A stretch of DNA of 64,000 nucleotides from Euleptes europaea (GCF_029931775.1 NC_079318.1:31386159-31450158); one strand, 5' to 3'. Counted from the first letter of the stretch, positions 44,601 through 58,960 are shown. Program-made: numbers and translations. Notes: a model not told the origin generated them from the letters alone.

Positions 44601-47600
44601 CACCAATCCACCTGGCTGCCCGCCGACCAGCTGAGGGTCAGTGGGCAACGCACGCACGCGCCTGCCCGCAACAACATGTCACTTCTGGTTTACACCCGGA
44701 AGTGCTGCATCACAAGGGGCCTTTACCACTCAAACTGGGAGTTTGAGTGGTAAACGGCCCCTTGTGATGTGTTTTACACTCGGAAGTGCTGCATCGCAAC
44801 TGGCCCCTTGTGATGCAGCACTTTCGCATGTAAACCAGAGGTGATGCAACACTTCCAGGCCCGCACAACCCCCCCCAACACCTGCACTCCAAAAACCTCC
44901 CGCCGAAGGAGAAGGGGGACCTGGTAAGCCTAATAACTAACCATGCTGTGTACAGAATTTTTTTTATAAAGCCCAAGGAATATATAGTTAGTGTGAAATG
45001 TCTGGTTGTCTTATAGTGTCCAATGATAGACAACAAGGAGGAGGTTAAGTTAAAAGCAACAGTTCTTTATTTAGCTAAACACGGACCTGGGGTGAAATAG
45101 CCACAGATAAGATGCAGGGTTACTCACCAACGAACAAAGGAAAGTCAGTATCATTTATGCATTCGGATGGGGCAGGCCCATAGCTGCTGACAAGCAGATT
45201 GATACACAAAAGCACCAATACACGTTAGGTGTCTACTGCACATTAATTAGCATAGCCTATAGATATTGCCCGAAGGCGTCACTAAGTGAGTTCTTGATCT
45301 TGTGAGCTTAGTAACCAGAAACCACATTCCTGAGGATGAAGGTAATTCAGAGCTTTTTCTCTACTGGTGTGAGGCCGTACCAGGCACAGAGAGCATGATT
45401 TGTTGGTTCATGGCTCCAACTTCCCCAAAGCTTCCATGTGTGTGCATATGAGTACATAGTATTTTATACCAGCCCTTATATCTGGGCATTACAAGTGATG
45501 TTTTCCATTTTAGTACTACTTGCGGGGAAAGGGAGAAGGAAATTAAGGAGTGCCTGGAAATTGCAAGTAGTTTTCAATGTGTATCTTGGGTATTCTTACA
45601 CTACTACTTTATGGGCAATGCAGAAAGAGGAAATTTGCTATTATGTGTACTTGTGCTTTATTTTCAACTGTGTTATACTAGTACACGTTCCTTTTCAGGA
45701 TGGGTGAACTTGTCTAGAACTCAAATTATAAAACTAGCCCAGGATGTGGTTATTTTGTGGTTGGTTTATTTAAATTGTCTTTTGCTGCTTTCTAAGCTGT
45801 TTTGGGGCCTCATTGGGAAGAAAGGCAAAGTAAACATACATAAACAACTATCTTACTAGTTCCTGTTGCATTATTTAATTGTTTTAACTGTTTCTAGTAA
45901 ATTTCAGTTGTTAAAAAAATGTCCTTTCTTTGGACACTTCAGGGGCAAAGCATAAGAAAACTGATGTTGCGGCAACAGATTGCATGCAGGAGGAGGGTGG
46001 AAACAAAACAAATTCAAACTGTTCCCAGAAGGACCCAACACAAACTCTGCAGACCCTCTTCTCACTTCTTCGAGAAGCATTTGAGCAGATGGATTCAAGA
46101 GTGTTGCCCCTGTGTCTCCATCAGGTATTGACAACACTTTCCTTAATTTCTCTGGGATTTCTCTTTTACAGTTTAAATTTCTCAGTATGGGAGGAAGATC
46201 GTTGCATGGAATCGAAATGCCTACCTATTAGAATTTCACGTACTCCCATGGAGAGACTTGAAGCTATACAACTAACAGAACAAAGCTGGACATATGGAAC
46301 TCACTCTTTTAGAGAGATGAACATCATGTGTCTAGGTGTCAAAACTGACTGACAAGTGAATTAAAAAATTTTTCATATATTTTACAGTTCGACTTTTCTG
46401 CCTCTCACCTCCTATGGCAGCCCAAAAGGCTACCTGAAATCCTGCTCCTGGAGGTGGAGGATCACCTGTCTCCCAGGAACAGCATTTTGGGAGAGTTATT
46501 GAACTGTCACTGGCCATAGCTCCAAGCCATTTAGGTCATAAAAGACAAAGTACCTGTGCTTTGAATTGTGCCCAGAAACAGATGGGCAATCAGTGCAGAT
46601 CTTTCAGCACAGGGGTGATACGATCCAAGTGTCCAGCCCTGGCAAATAACCGGGCTGCTGCATTTTGGACTGACTGAAGTTTCCAAACAGTTTTCAAGGG
46701 CAGCCCACATAAAGTGCATTACAGTATCCCAACCTGCATTGTGATCAGAGAATGGATAACTTTGGCCAGTTTTCAGGAAGGTCTGTAATTGGCATACCAA
46801 GCTGAAACTGGTAAAGGCCACAAAGGAAACCTGAGTCTGCAGCCGTAGTCAGGGTCCAGCAACACCCCAAGCTACAAACTTCCTGCTTCAGGGGGGGCGC
46901 GACCCCCTCCAGGTGGACTCTTCCATCTTCAGACAGCTTTGTCATTAAACAATGGTACCACAATCTTGTCTGGTTTGACCGTCAGTTTATTGGCCCTCAT
47001 CCATCCCATTATTTTCTCCAGACACCTGTATGACTTCTACAGACACACTGGACTCAAATGATAAGGAGAAATAGAGCTGGGTGTCTTCCACATAGTGGTG
47101 GCAACGCACTCCAAACCTCCAAATGATCTGTCCCAGTGATCTTGTGTAGATGTTAAACAGCATGGGAGACGAGATTGACCCCTGCAAGACTCCATAGCAT
47201 AAGTGCCACAGGACCCAGCTGCAGTTCCCCAGTATCACCTTCTGGAGTTGATCAGCCAAGAGTGGTTGTAAGTGCATAAGAACATAAGAAAGGCCCTGCT
47301 GGATCAGACCAAGGTCCATCAAGTCCAGCAGTCTGTTCACACAGTGGCCAACCAGGCTCCTCTAGGAAGCCACAAACAAGACGAGTGCAGCAGCACCATC
47401 CTGCCTGTGTTCCACAGCACCTAATATAATAGGCATGCTCCTCTGATACTAGAGAGAATAGGTATGCAGCATGACTAGTATCCATTCTAACTAATAGCCA
47501 TGAATACCCCTCTCCTCCATGAATATGTCCACTCCCCTCTTAAAGTAAGAGTGGAACTACCAGAGCACAGTTGACAGAGTTTACAACTTAAAAACCAATA

Positions 47601-50600
47601 GCAACCAACAATAAAATTAAAATCCCGTTTTGGATTTTCTGCACTGAGCAGAGAGTTGGGACTAAATGCCCTATAAGAACTCTTCCAAATCTAAGACTCT
47701 TCCAAATAAAAACACATCACAGTAAACTAGCAATAATAAATCCCAGTAGATAAAAGTTACACACAAAACAAAAGAATAACCTAACCAAATATATGGAATT
47801 AAAAGATCTTTATCTGGCACCTTCATAATAGTAATGAAGGTGCCAGGCAAAGAAAATCTGAGTCCAATATCACTTTAAGGACCTACAACATTTTCCAAGG
47901 TATAAACTTTTGTGAGTCAAAGCTGACTTTGTCAGATAATAGAAATACAGGATTGATTTTGAGGTAGCGAGTTTGTAAGGGTTTTGTACTTCGTACAGGT
48001 GCTTATTTAATCTTGGTGTATATAGTTGAGGGTTTTAATGGAGATTTTATGTTAAAAGTAAACTACATTTGTTTTATGGTGTTTCATTATGCATTATTAT
48101 GCCTGCATTGAAAAATGAGGGCAGAAGAAACAAACATGGAACCGGAGTAAAACAGGTAACATCTTTTCCTAAGTGAAACAGGAATATCTGATAATGTGAG
48201 TATCTTCTGCTGTTCTTTTTGTAGATCGCTGAAACCTATTTTCAAGATGGAGAATGTATCCTTTAAAAATAAGGATTGGTTTGTTTGTTTTTAATCAAAG
48301 TGCACCATTACATCATATGGCTGAAGGTCAGGTGTAAAACTGAAAAGTGATTATCAGTAAACAAGCTTGTTCTCATTTTAGCTCTGAGGTGGGTGGGTAA
48401 GTATGAAGTCCCTGTCCCAAATGTGAACTGATATTAGTTGCAAAGAGTTCTGAAGACACACCTTAAAGTGGCATGCATGATGATCTGCAAATGCCTTACT
48501 TATGAGCATGCTCATAGGTGTGAAAAGGTTTTCTCTAGCTGCATCATGCATAATGGATTTGGTCTTCCTTTCCTCCCACCCCAGCTAATATATCATGCTT
48601 TTGTTTTCACACTAGCCTGTTTCTGGGCATTCTCTGGGCACACTGCGTTTTCTGTGTCACAGCCTTTTTTTTAGGACTGTAGTACTATTGGGAAATTCGC
48701 AGGCATGTATTTCATAATATTTTATTGATATACAGCAGGGTCCAAATGTGAGCAGAGTTTCAAGGGGAGGATTTGTGCTCTCCCCCCTTTATAACAGTAC
48801 CTCACAATGCCTTGCAGTTCTGAAAGTTGAGATTCTTTCGAGAGCAGCGTCCAATACATTACAAGAGGCTGTGGGTGAATAAGGAATTGAGGGAAGTTCC
48901 AGAGCATGCTCAAATCTTTTGGGATTTCTAGTCCGTAACCTTTTTAAAAGGATTTTAAAAATGTAAGGTACAATGGGATATAACATACCCATACTAGATT
49001 AATTCCTCCCTATTTTCTGGGCTGCTTATCCATCTATAAAGTTAGCCCCCTAATAAACATAGCAGGTCAGTGTTTAAACTCTTTGGCGAAAACTTATTAT
49101 GGAATTCCTGTACTAGCATTTGTTTTATTTTGACACTTTGTCCATGAGTGAATAAATTGATTGGATGAGATTGCACTGCTAGCAGCTCTCATCCATGTGC
49201 TGCAGATTTTCACAAGCCACCAGCAGACTCAGGGCTGTGTAGAACTCATGTAAAAGTGCAATTTGTCTGAACTGGTTTCTAACTTAAGGCTGTATACACA
49301 ATCGCAGCAATTTGTGCAATTATAGCATTGGGCCATCAGCCAGTGGGAATTGGCTCAGTGGCTTGGGTCCACTAGGATTTGTGTAGGCAGAAAGAATTTC
49401 TGTTTGCCTAGTGAGACGTCCCCACACTGCCTCCTCTGCAGCCCAAAATATCCCTGAAGCGCTGCTCCTGGGGGAACATTCCCTTCCCCCAGGAGCAGAA
49501 TGGGAGTGGGGAAATCAGTGAAAACTGCCCCTCTGTTCCATCTGTTGAAATCCAAAACTATATGCCAATTCATTGCATTATGGACAAGATGTACAAAATT
49601 GTAGTAAAGTAGCCCTCTAGATTTTGTTTAAGTATCTGTATCCTGTGTTTCCTTGTGGCTTAAGACCACTTAACACACCACTGGGGCTGTTGAAAAAAAA
49701 ATTCGGTATAGTTCAGATTCAGCAAAATTCGGCCTGTTTTGATTCGGGCCGTGCTGAAGTCCGAACTCCCCCGCTTCGGATCCCTGCAATTCAGGCGAGA
49801 TCCGGAGTTCGGGGGAAAATTCGCCCCCCCCGCGCGCCTTCAGGGGGCTTCCCTGAAGACTCGCGCGGGGGGCCCTTTAAATAGACTTGTGCCCCTCGGC
49901 CAGGAGGCGCAGATCTATTCCACGCCCCCCCCCAGGGGAAATTCGGCTGTTTTTCGGTTCGAGCCGAACCGAATCGACAACCCTACACACCATCATTAAA
50001 ACATTACCGTTTAAAACCAGTAGAATAAAAGCCTTTCCCCCCCAAAAAAGATGCCTGCAATTTATACTCCATTAAAAGACCTGGCGAATGAAATGCCTTC
50101 GCAGTACTTCCTGAAGATTTCTGTACAACACTTTACTGTCTTTACAATCATCTAAAAATAATTTACTGGTGGTCCCTAGTCCTAAGAGTGTTTTCGGCTG
50201 TCCTCGATGAGAGCCAGGGCCTTTTTGGCCCTGACAACGGCCTGGTGGAATGCACTGTCTGGTGACATCAGGGCCCTGTGGGACCTGAAAGAGTTCTGCG
50301 GGACCTGCAAGACAGCTATTCCTCCAGGTCTATGGTTGAGGACAGCCGCCAGTGTCATCTGCTGGCCTCCCTGCCCCCTCCTTTTTATTTTATGCCAACT
50401 GAGAGTAACCTGCCACTTATCTCTGGCAACAACAGTGACATTTAGGCGCCATCTGGAGTTTTAAAGTTTTAATCTGGATTTTATTGTTTTTACATTTAGA
50501 ATTTATGGTTAATTTTACTACTGGTTATTATTGATGTATTTTAAACGATGTTACCCACTCTGAGCTTGGCTTTGGCCGGGGAGGGAGGGATATAAATCAC

Positions 50601-53600
50601 ATACATACATACATACATACATACATACATACATACATACATAAATAACCATGGTGTCCCCCTCACCTCATCAGGGAGCCCATTCCACAGAAGGGGAGTT
50701 AAAATGGAAAAATAACGGACTGTGGCTGATGTCAAGTGGGCCACCTTAAATGTGGGAACAGCCAGCAGGTGGCAGTCTGAAGACTACAGTTGGCACTCAA
50801 AGACATGTGGGATGAGACAGTCCTCTAGATATATAGGTCCTAGGCCATGATGACTTTAAAAGTCATAACCAATACCTTGAATTGGGCTAGGAAACAAACC
50901 AGCAGCCAGGGCAGCTGTTTTAAGGTGGGCAGTAATCATCTGAGAATGACTGGGCTGCAGATCTTGAACCAGCTGCAGATTTCTGGCTGTCTTCAAGAGC
51001 AGCCCAACGTAGAACACGTTACAGTAATCCAGCTGTGAGGTTGCAAAAGCATGGATCAGTGTGACCAAGTCTGAGAAAGGAGACTGTTGGCAAGACAAAT
51101 ACATTTGATAGAAGGCACTTCTGGTCACTATGCCAGTGTCCTTTTCAAAAAGCAAGGCTGTGTCCGTGAGCACCCCCAAGATCTTAACCTTCAGTGCAAA
51201 TGCCAACTCCACTCCGTCCAAAACAAATGGATCTAATTTGACATGATCATATGATATATATATGATTACCTGCTTTCCCCTTCCTACAGAGAAATAAATC
51301 ATTTCTAGCAATGGCTTTAAGGTAAAACAATTTCTAGCAATGACTTTAAGGTGTATAGTTTCAGAAGGTAACCACATTGGTCTGCCGTAGAACACCTAGA
51401 TACATATCCTGTCGCACCTTAGAGCCCAACAAGATTTTTGAGGTGTGACCTTTCGAGAGTCAGAGCTTCCTTTGATGAAGGGCATCTGATGAAGCTTGAG
51501 AGCTCATACCCTGAAAATTGTGTTAGTCTCTAAGGTGCTACTAGACTTGAATCTTTAAGGTGTATGGTGACTTAAAGCTATTTTTTTTATGTTCAGTTAC
51601 ATGCCAGGGGTATGTGATCGCACAGTGCATAAGATAATATGACTACTTTAATTTCCCCTGATGTTTTCTGAACCCCAGTAGAATTTGTGGTTTTCTCCCT
51701 TTGTATGCTAGAAGGGGAAACAAAATATTAGAGCCTGTGAAGGAGACATTAAAATTCAGTTTTTTGTATGTGTGAGAGAGATCTGTTGGTGTTTTGGAGT
51801 AATAAATGCTGCTAGGTGATCCCAGGCTGTATCGATTGTATCAAACGTAGCACTGTTAGATCTGCGAGTCAAACTGCTGATTAAAGACAGACCCATTCCA
51901 GAAAGCTTGTTGCCCAAAAAAGGGAAACTGCTGGTTCAAATGCACAGTGAACTAAATGTAGCCTTATGTGGAGGAAAATACAAAGATTAAGATAGTAAAA
52001 TTCTCATGCACATGTGAATATGTCAGGAGCACATCACTTTTCCATCTTACACTGAGGCAGTCTGCGGCTTTTGATAACAGAGTTCAATTATATCTACTTT
52101 CCACTGTCCATCTATATCTGTATTTCCCGTTAACTTTCCATTCAGATGAGAAGGCCATGAAGTTCATTCAGCTTGAACAGTTATACCACGAGCAACTACT
52201 TGCAAATCTTTCTTCTATTCAGCAGCAGTGGGGTAAGTTTATCACATAGTGGAAAATGATTTATTAGATAAAGACTGAGAAATCTGTTCTGATCAGAGCT
52301 GCCAGTTTCCTGGCAGGGATAGGGAATCCTGTTTTCTGCTGCCACTCATGTGGCTGATGGGAGAAAAACACTGTTGGTGATTGCTTGATATCACTTTTGG
52401 GGAAAACCTGGAAATGATGTCAGTCCTCTCTAGGAATTGCTAGAAACTCTATGGTTTTATCATAAAGTTTTTGTCAATTCCTAGAGAAGTGTGACGTCCC
52501 TTCTGGGTTTTCCCCAGAGCAATGTCTCACCAACAGTGTCCCTCTGTTAAAGCCTGTGTTGCAGAGCAAAACAAAACAAAAATCTGCATTCTCCCAGCTC
52601 TGATGAGAAACACTTATCATTTTTTCTTATTTTCTAATTTCCATGAAAAGAGGCATCATTATTTTTACTTAGGCTTCTGGCTTTTAATGAGCTACTATAA
52701 TTACTTCTGTGCTGAATATTTGTTTGTGTGTGGGGGGGGTTAAAACATTTAAAAACATTTTTTTTTTACAAACCAGTATGTGTTAATTGCCCTGACCTGG
52801 ATGGCCCAGGCTAGCCTGATCTTGTCAGATCTCAGAAGCTAACCTGGTTAGTATTTGGATGGGAGACCACCAAGGAATAACAGGGTTGCTGTGCAGAGGA
52901 AGGCACTGGCAAACCACATCTGTGAGACTCTTGCCATGAAAACCCCAAAAGGGGCTGTGACTTGACGGCACTTTACACACACACACATTTGTTGATTTAT
53001 TTTGAATTTGGTTTATTAGCTTCAAACATATACAGAAAATATTCTTGTTTATTGCTGAAGGCATCTTAGTTTATTGCATATTTAGACTAGTGGTTGAAAT
53101 GTTTGTGAATTGATACAGAAACAAAATGGAAAGCAACCGCATCCAGTGAGGTTCCAGGTCTAAAAAATTCTGCTAAAGGTCTGAATAATGAAGAATTAGA
53201 CAAACTTGCTGAACTTTGCACATCACATCAAGAGTAAGTAAAAAAAAAAATTTTCTTGGTTACAATCCAATGTGTGTGTAGCTATGTGTGCTTGAAAGGT
53301 GTCTCCTGGGAAAAGTAACCTTCACATGCCAGAGTGGAAAATTATTTTGAAACTATCTAGAGTTTAAAAAGCTGCTAGCCATATGGTGCAGAAAGCTGCT
53401 GTTAGAAGAAAGTATGTCAAAATGCACTGGACAAATTTTGGGAGGCTGTGAAGGAATACACGAATTAGTGCTCTGTCCACATATTTGTAGATGTTAAGAT
53501 ATCATTTAATTACAGCCACCTGTTCAGAAATGTGAGTTTGCAGATTAAATTACTCACCTTGTTTTAATTGCAGCAGTTTAAAAAAATTAAAATCCAAAAA

Positions 53601-56600
53601 TTTATTAAGATAAAATAATGCAAAATCTTCAAACTCAATTCAGACATCGTATTTGTGATACTCCAAGCCATGGTTTGGAAGACCAGAAGTTTGCTATCAG
53701 TTTGCATGCTTCATTTTCCACTCTCATGTTCCTCCACTCTTTTCCTGGTTTGCCTATCCACAGATTCCTGCGGCATTCAGATTCAGCAAACTGTACTTAG
53801 TTCTAACTAGGATTACCTATAAACCATGCTTTGCAAACCCACTTTCAGCCATGGTTGCAATTCATTTCTCACCATTCTCAGGTGTACATTCAATAAGACC
53901 CTTATGGCTTATGGCCATCATCCAGCTCCTTAATTTTGGGCTTGATTCTTGTTCATTGTGTACCCCCTTTTTAATGGCCTGGGGGGAAATTGTGATTTTT
54001 ATCCTCAGGATGGTATGAGCAGTATAGTATAAAACAACTCTTCCACTTGCTGTAAGAAGCCACTACAAGTGAGGAGAACTGGCTGCTTAAAATCCCAGCC
54101 CCCACTTTCCCCCAAAGTTTGGAATCCCCTCAAAGATTTGTAAATCACCATTGAGAGGGGTATATAGCCCCCACTAAGAATCCAGCCCTGACCTGGATAG
54201 CTCAGGCTAGGCCATCTTGTCAGATCTTGGAAATTAACCAGGGTTGTCCCTGATTAGTATTTGAATGGGAGACTACCAAGGAAGTACAGGATTGAGATGC
54301 AGAGGCAGGCAACACAAACCACCTCTGAATGTCTCTTGCTTTGAAAACCCCATGGGATCACCATAAATCAACTGTGACTTGACCAAGGGGAGGAGGAAGA
54401 ATCTCTGCTCTATGTTGGAGGCTTCCTGGGCATTCAAATGTCATGCTTAACTATGATTAAGGAAAATGTGCACAAACCTGGGTTGTTGCTAGGCTCACGC
54501 ACATGCCTCTCCCCCCTTCTTTTGTGGTTGAAAACTAATGGCAGTAACTCATGACGTACCAATGAAGATGTACAGTGTGTGAGCCTGACAATAAGTCGGG
54601 TTAATCGGAACACAGTCTATGTTGCTTGTCTCCCAAAAAATCTGTGCTGGATGGAGAGTAGATAGTGAAAATAATTGTTTTTCTATTCAATCACAATTTT
54701 CTTGTTAATTGAAATACTTACTATCCCACTTTTCAACACATAGCCCTTTTCCTCTGCCTGCACTGTTGCTGTTGCCACTGCTGCCTTATTGCTTCTAGTT
54801 CCTCTGCAAATAAAGCAGTTGATTGGGCTTCATAGCCAGAATAAGACCTGGGTACAGTGTATTGAGAGAGGTGCCAATAGAGGACACAAGTGCTAAACTG
54901 CTTGAGTTGCTACTCCAATGCCATGCCTCCCCTCTTGGATATAAGGCAAATTACATCTCACCTGATATCCCATGGTTCCCCAGTCAGAAAATTCCAGGGA
55001 GGTAGCCATGATAGTTTGATGCAAGCCGAAATAACTGAATCTTGTGGTACCTTAACTTGTTGGTCTTCAGCCAGCATGGTGTAGTGGTTAAGGTGTCGGA
55101 CTAGGACCTGGGAAACACAGGTTCAAATCCCCACTTGTGGTATGGAGGCTTGCTGGGTGACCTTGGCATATAAAAAGGCTTGCTGGGTGACCTTGGCATA
55201 TAAAAATCAACTCTTCTTCTTCTGATACTGATGATATTAGGAATAGAAGCAGTAGACATGGGGAGACCAGATGAGTGGGTTAGGTGATTGGATGGGTGTG
55301 GTGTCTCAGGCTTAATTAGGTCTGGGAGATGTTCTGTTGTGTGGAATTCATGTGCTGGAATTAATGTTACGATTTGTGGAGTTAATGTTGTGCTGGTGAA
55401 TGTGCTGGAATTAATGTTACGTAGTACAGAGCCTTTCTCAGTTCCAAATGCAGAAGATTCTCTACCTCAGATTTCAGTCATGGAGCGCTGCTACTAGGCA
55501 ACGTAAAACTTAGTTGCTTCAATAATATTTTAAGCCGTGCGAGCTAGTCGACTTGAGGCAATCCACTCTCCGCCTCAACCCCACCTGCCACCCCCATTGC
55601 AATATGAGGATAATAATTCTGGTCCCAATATATATTGGTTACTAAAATAAATGTGTGAAGTGCTTTGAACACTTGATGTTCTCTATATGGACATTATTAT
55701 GGAAGAATTGTGTAGTGGTTAGAGTATCGCCTAGGATCTGGGAGACCCAAGTTTAAATCCCCACTCTACCTTTGAAGTTTACTGGGTGACCTTGGGCCAG
55801 TCATTCACTCTCAACCTCACCTACCTCACAGGGTTGTTGTGAGAATAAAATGGAGGAGAGAACAGTATAAGCTGCTTTGGGTCCCCATTGGGGAGAAAAG
55901 TAAAAAAAGTAAATTAAAATAATTATTGCTTTTTTTAGAAAATCGTGTTTTTAGCCTTCTCTTATTAATGTATTTTGAACTGCTTGTGTTCCAAGTTTCA
56001 GCTTTGTCTATGGTGTAGACAGGCAGTGTTTTGTGATAAATAAGACTGACAGGCTTAGGCCAGGGACATCTCAATACAAGTCTCCACTCTGTCACAGAGC
56101 TCCTAAAGTAGGGTTGCCAACCTCCTGGTGGCACCTGGAGATCTCCCGCTGTTACAGTTGATCTCCAGTCAACCAAGATCAGTTCACCTGGAGAAAATGG
56201 CTGCTTTGGAGGGTGGACTATATGGCATTATACCCTGCTTAGGTCCCTCTCTTCTCCTCCCAAACCCCCAAAACTCCTCCCCATGCTCCACCCCCAAAAT
56301 CTCCAGGTATTTCCCACCCCAAAGCTGGCAACCGTATCCTAAGGTGGCCTTGGACCAGTAGCTGTTTCTTACTCTATCCTACCTCACAGGATTTGAAAAT
56401 GACAAACTGGGGGAGGGAGCCTTGTATATCAATCACTCTGAGCTCCTTGGAGGAAGGGCAGGGTAAACTGTAATAAGCAAGGAAGCAAGTGAGTCACTGA
56501 AATCCAGGCCTCTTCATATATAGGACTTTGTCATTAACTTAATTGTAGTAAGATCCAAGAGCATGACTGTGTTTAACATACTTCTTCTTACCAGTCACAA

Positions 56601-58862
56601 TAGCTTTTAAAATAATTGCTAAAAGTCTGCTAATAGAAATTGCATTTACTGGCTCTGAGGCTGCAATCCTGAGAACCCCTTTAGGCATCCCTCATAGCAC
56701 TCTACCAGGACTTCTCATTTATTTTCCCGTTAGACTCTCTTTGTGCTGCATTTGGAACCACTACACATGAACACATGAAGCTGCCTTGGTCCATCAAAGT
56801 CAGTATTGTCTGCTCAGCTCTCCAGGGTCTCAGGCAGAGGTCTTTCCCATCACCTACTTGCCTAGTCCCTTTAACTGGAGATGCCGGGGATTGAACCTGG
56901 GACCTTCTGCATGCCAAGCAGAGGCTCTACCACTGAGCCACGGCCCCTCCCCTAAGGCTTTAGCTAGTGCATTGAGGAGATGGTAGTGCTCTTAGAGAGC
57001 TAGGATAGTGTAATGTGCTCATAGTGACAAGGGAGACTTGAGTTCAAGTCCCCACTAGCCATGAAGCTCATTGGACGATACTAGGTTAGGCCACGGGTCG
57101 CAAAAGCGTGGCTCCCGAGCCGCATGCGGCTCTTTGAGCCCTTGAGTGCGGCTCTTTCCACGTGCGGGCGTGCAGGTACGCGTGGGGTGTGTCGGTCGGT
57201 CGACGGGAGACGTGGCGCAGGCGGGCTGCAGTTGCCAGGGCGACCCAAGGGAGGCATCTCCTCTTCCCACTGCCCCCAAAACACTCTCTCAAACCCCCCT
57301 CCCCGCCCCATAGCTTGTCCTTAGTTGAAGGTTACCTGGCGATGAGCATGCTTGCCCTGGAGCCGCCGCCGCCCTCCTGAACTGGCCCGTCCAGCACACT
57401 GACGCAGGCCGGCAGGGGGAAGAAGGCCCGGCCTCCCTCCTGCTGCGCATTGTTCCGCATCGCCGGTTGCCGGGCGAGACGCCGAGGCTACAACCCCTAG
57501 CCTGGTGGCCTCCTCTTCCACCTGCTCTCTCCACGTGCCCTTCGGCTGCTTTTGCAGGTAGGCTGGCCGGGGAGAGGCGAGGGAGGTCCAGCATGCCTTG
57601 CAAGCTCCCTCCCTGAGCGGTGGCGTGGGCGACGCGCCCCTCTCCCCCTCCGAAGGCAGCCCTTGGCCTGCTCGCCCTCTCACCTGTGAGGAGGGAAGCC
57701 CCCGGCAGGCTCCGACTTGGTTCCGCGCAAGGCTGCTGGCAAGCCACGGAGGGGAACGGGGGGAAGGCCTGGGGCCCAGCAGGAAAACGTTTCGTCCCCG
57801 GCCGGCCGCCTCTTTCAGCTTGCAGGCCCGGGTTTGAATGCGCCCCGCCAAACCCCACCGGAGCCTTCTGCCTGGCATGCAGGGAGCATTCAGGTGTGCA
57901 ACTGCCCCCCTCGAAGGCCTGGGAGCTGCCTGAGGGGATCGAGGAGGAGGAAGGCGGCGAGGAGGAGCTGCTGCTGGAGCTTGGAGGCCCGGCCTCGTTG
58001 CCGCTGGCCTTGCCGCCCTCTGTCATCCCCCGGGCTGGGCTCGGTGCCGCTGCCACTGGCAGGGCCTTCGAGGGGGCGGCAGGGAAGAGCGCCAACACAA
58101 CACCTTTCCCCCCCACCGCGCACGCATCAGCAGGGCTGAAGGCTTCGTGCCTCGCACGCACACGGCTGGCTTCTTCCTCTTCCCCTCCTCTCGCCCCCCA
58201 ACAGCTGACAGGAGGCGGGGAGGCCAGCAGCAACGAGGCGGGGCCTCCTCCTCCAGGCTCCAGCAGCAGCTCCTCCTCGCCGCCTTTCTCCCCCTCAGGC
58301 GGCTCCCCAAAGTCCTCCTCCTCAGGTACCTCTCCCCCGGCCATTTTCGCCCGCCTCCTCCTCCACAGGGCGCTCGCGGAGGGCCAGGCGGCCCCTCAAC
58401 AGCCGCGCGTCCGCCAGAGAAAGGCCTGCCGTCCCCCGCCGTCCTCCCCTCCCCCCTCTACTTTCTCCCCCTCTTCTTTCTTCCTTCCTTCCATCCTTTC
58501 TTCCCCAGTTCCTTCCTTCTCTTTCCTTTCCCAGTTCCTTCCTTTCTCTTTCTTTCTCTCTGTCCCTCCCCCCACTCTTTCTTCCTTCCTTCCTTCCTTC
58601 CATCCTTTCTTCCCCAGTTCCTTCCTTCTCTTTCCTTTCCCAGTTCCTTCCTTTCTCTTTCTTTCTCTCTGTCCCTCCCCCCACTCTTTCTTCCTTCCTT
58701 CCTTTCATCCTTTCTTCCCCAGTTCCTTCCTTTTCTTTCCTTTCCCAGTTCCTTCCTTCCTCTTTCTTTCTCTCTGTCCCTCCCCCCACTCTTTCTTTCT
58801 TCTGTCCTCCCTTTCATCCTTTCTTCCCCAGTTCCTTCCTTCTCTTTCCTTTCCCAGTTCGT

Positions 58863-58960
<98 letters not shown>

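Larger units (their letters stand above)
35631..45942 (+). other. CNST intron 2
   Basis: GT-AG intron of 10.3 kb. Apart from the listed repeats, the stretches 35900-38090, 38220-39650, 40500-42225 and 42720-43665 show no exon or repeat I recognise. Confidence 0.75.
48256..52145 (+). other. CNST intron 4, probable U12-type intron
   Basis: The 5' end is GTATCCTTT. The 3' end has GTTAAC ending 11 nt before the exon, then TTTCCATTCAG, the spacing expected of a U12 branch site, with no long polypyrimidine tract. It holds the hAT MITE, CR1 pieces and fold-back repeat listed separately; 48256-49670 otherwise shows nothing recognised apart from a weak repeat near 49370-49530 that also occurs at 62860-62950. 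Confidence 0.8.

Noticed and set aside
44995-45420. Confident retroviral LTR call
   Set aside because: Only an AATAAA and weak ends are seen, with no coding part and no clear duplication. It is kept only as a low-confidence feature.
45930-46352. 140-codon frame at CNST exon 3
   Set aside because: Only the part 45943-46124 is exon; the frame reads past the donor into the intron.
52788-52900. 5S rRNA gene or pseudogene
   Set aside because: The 5S-like part is joined to a SINE body and BovB-like tail in every copy (19057, 39656, 52788, 54187).
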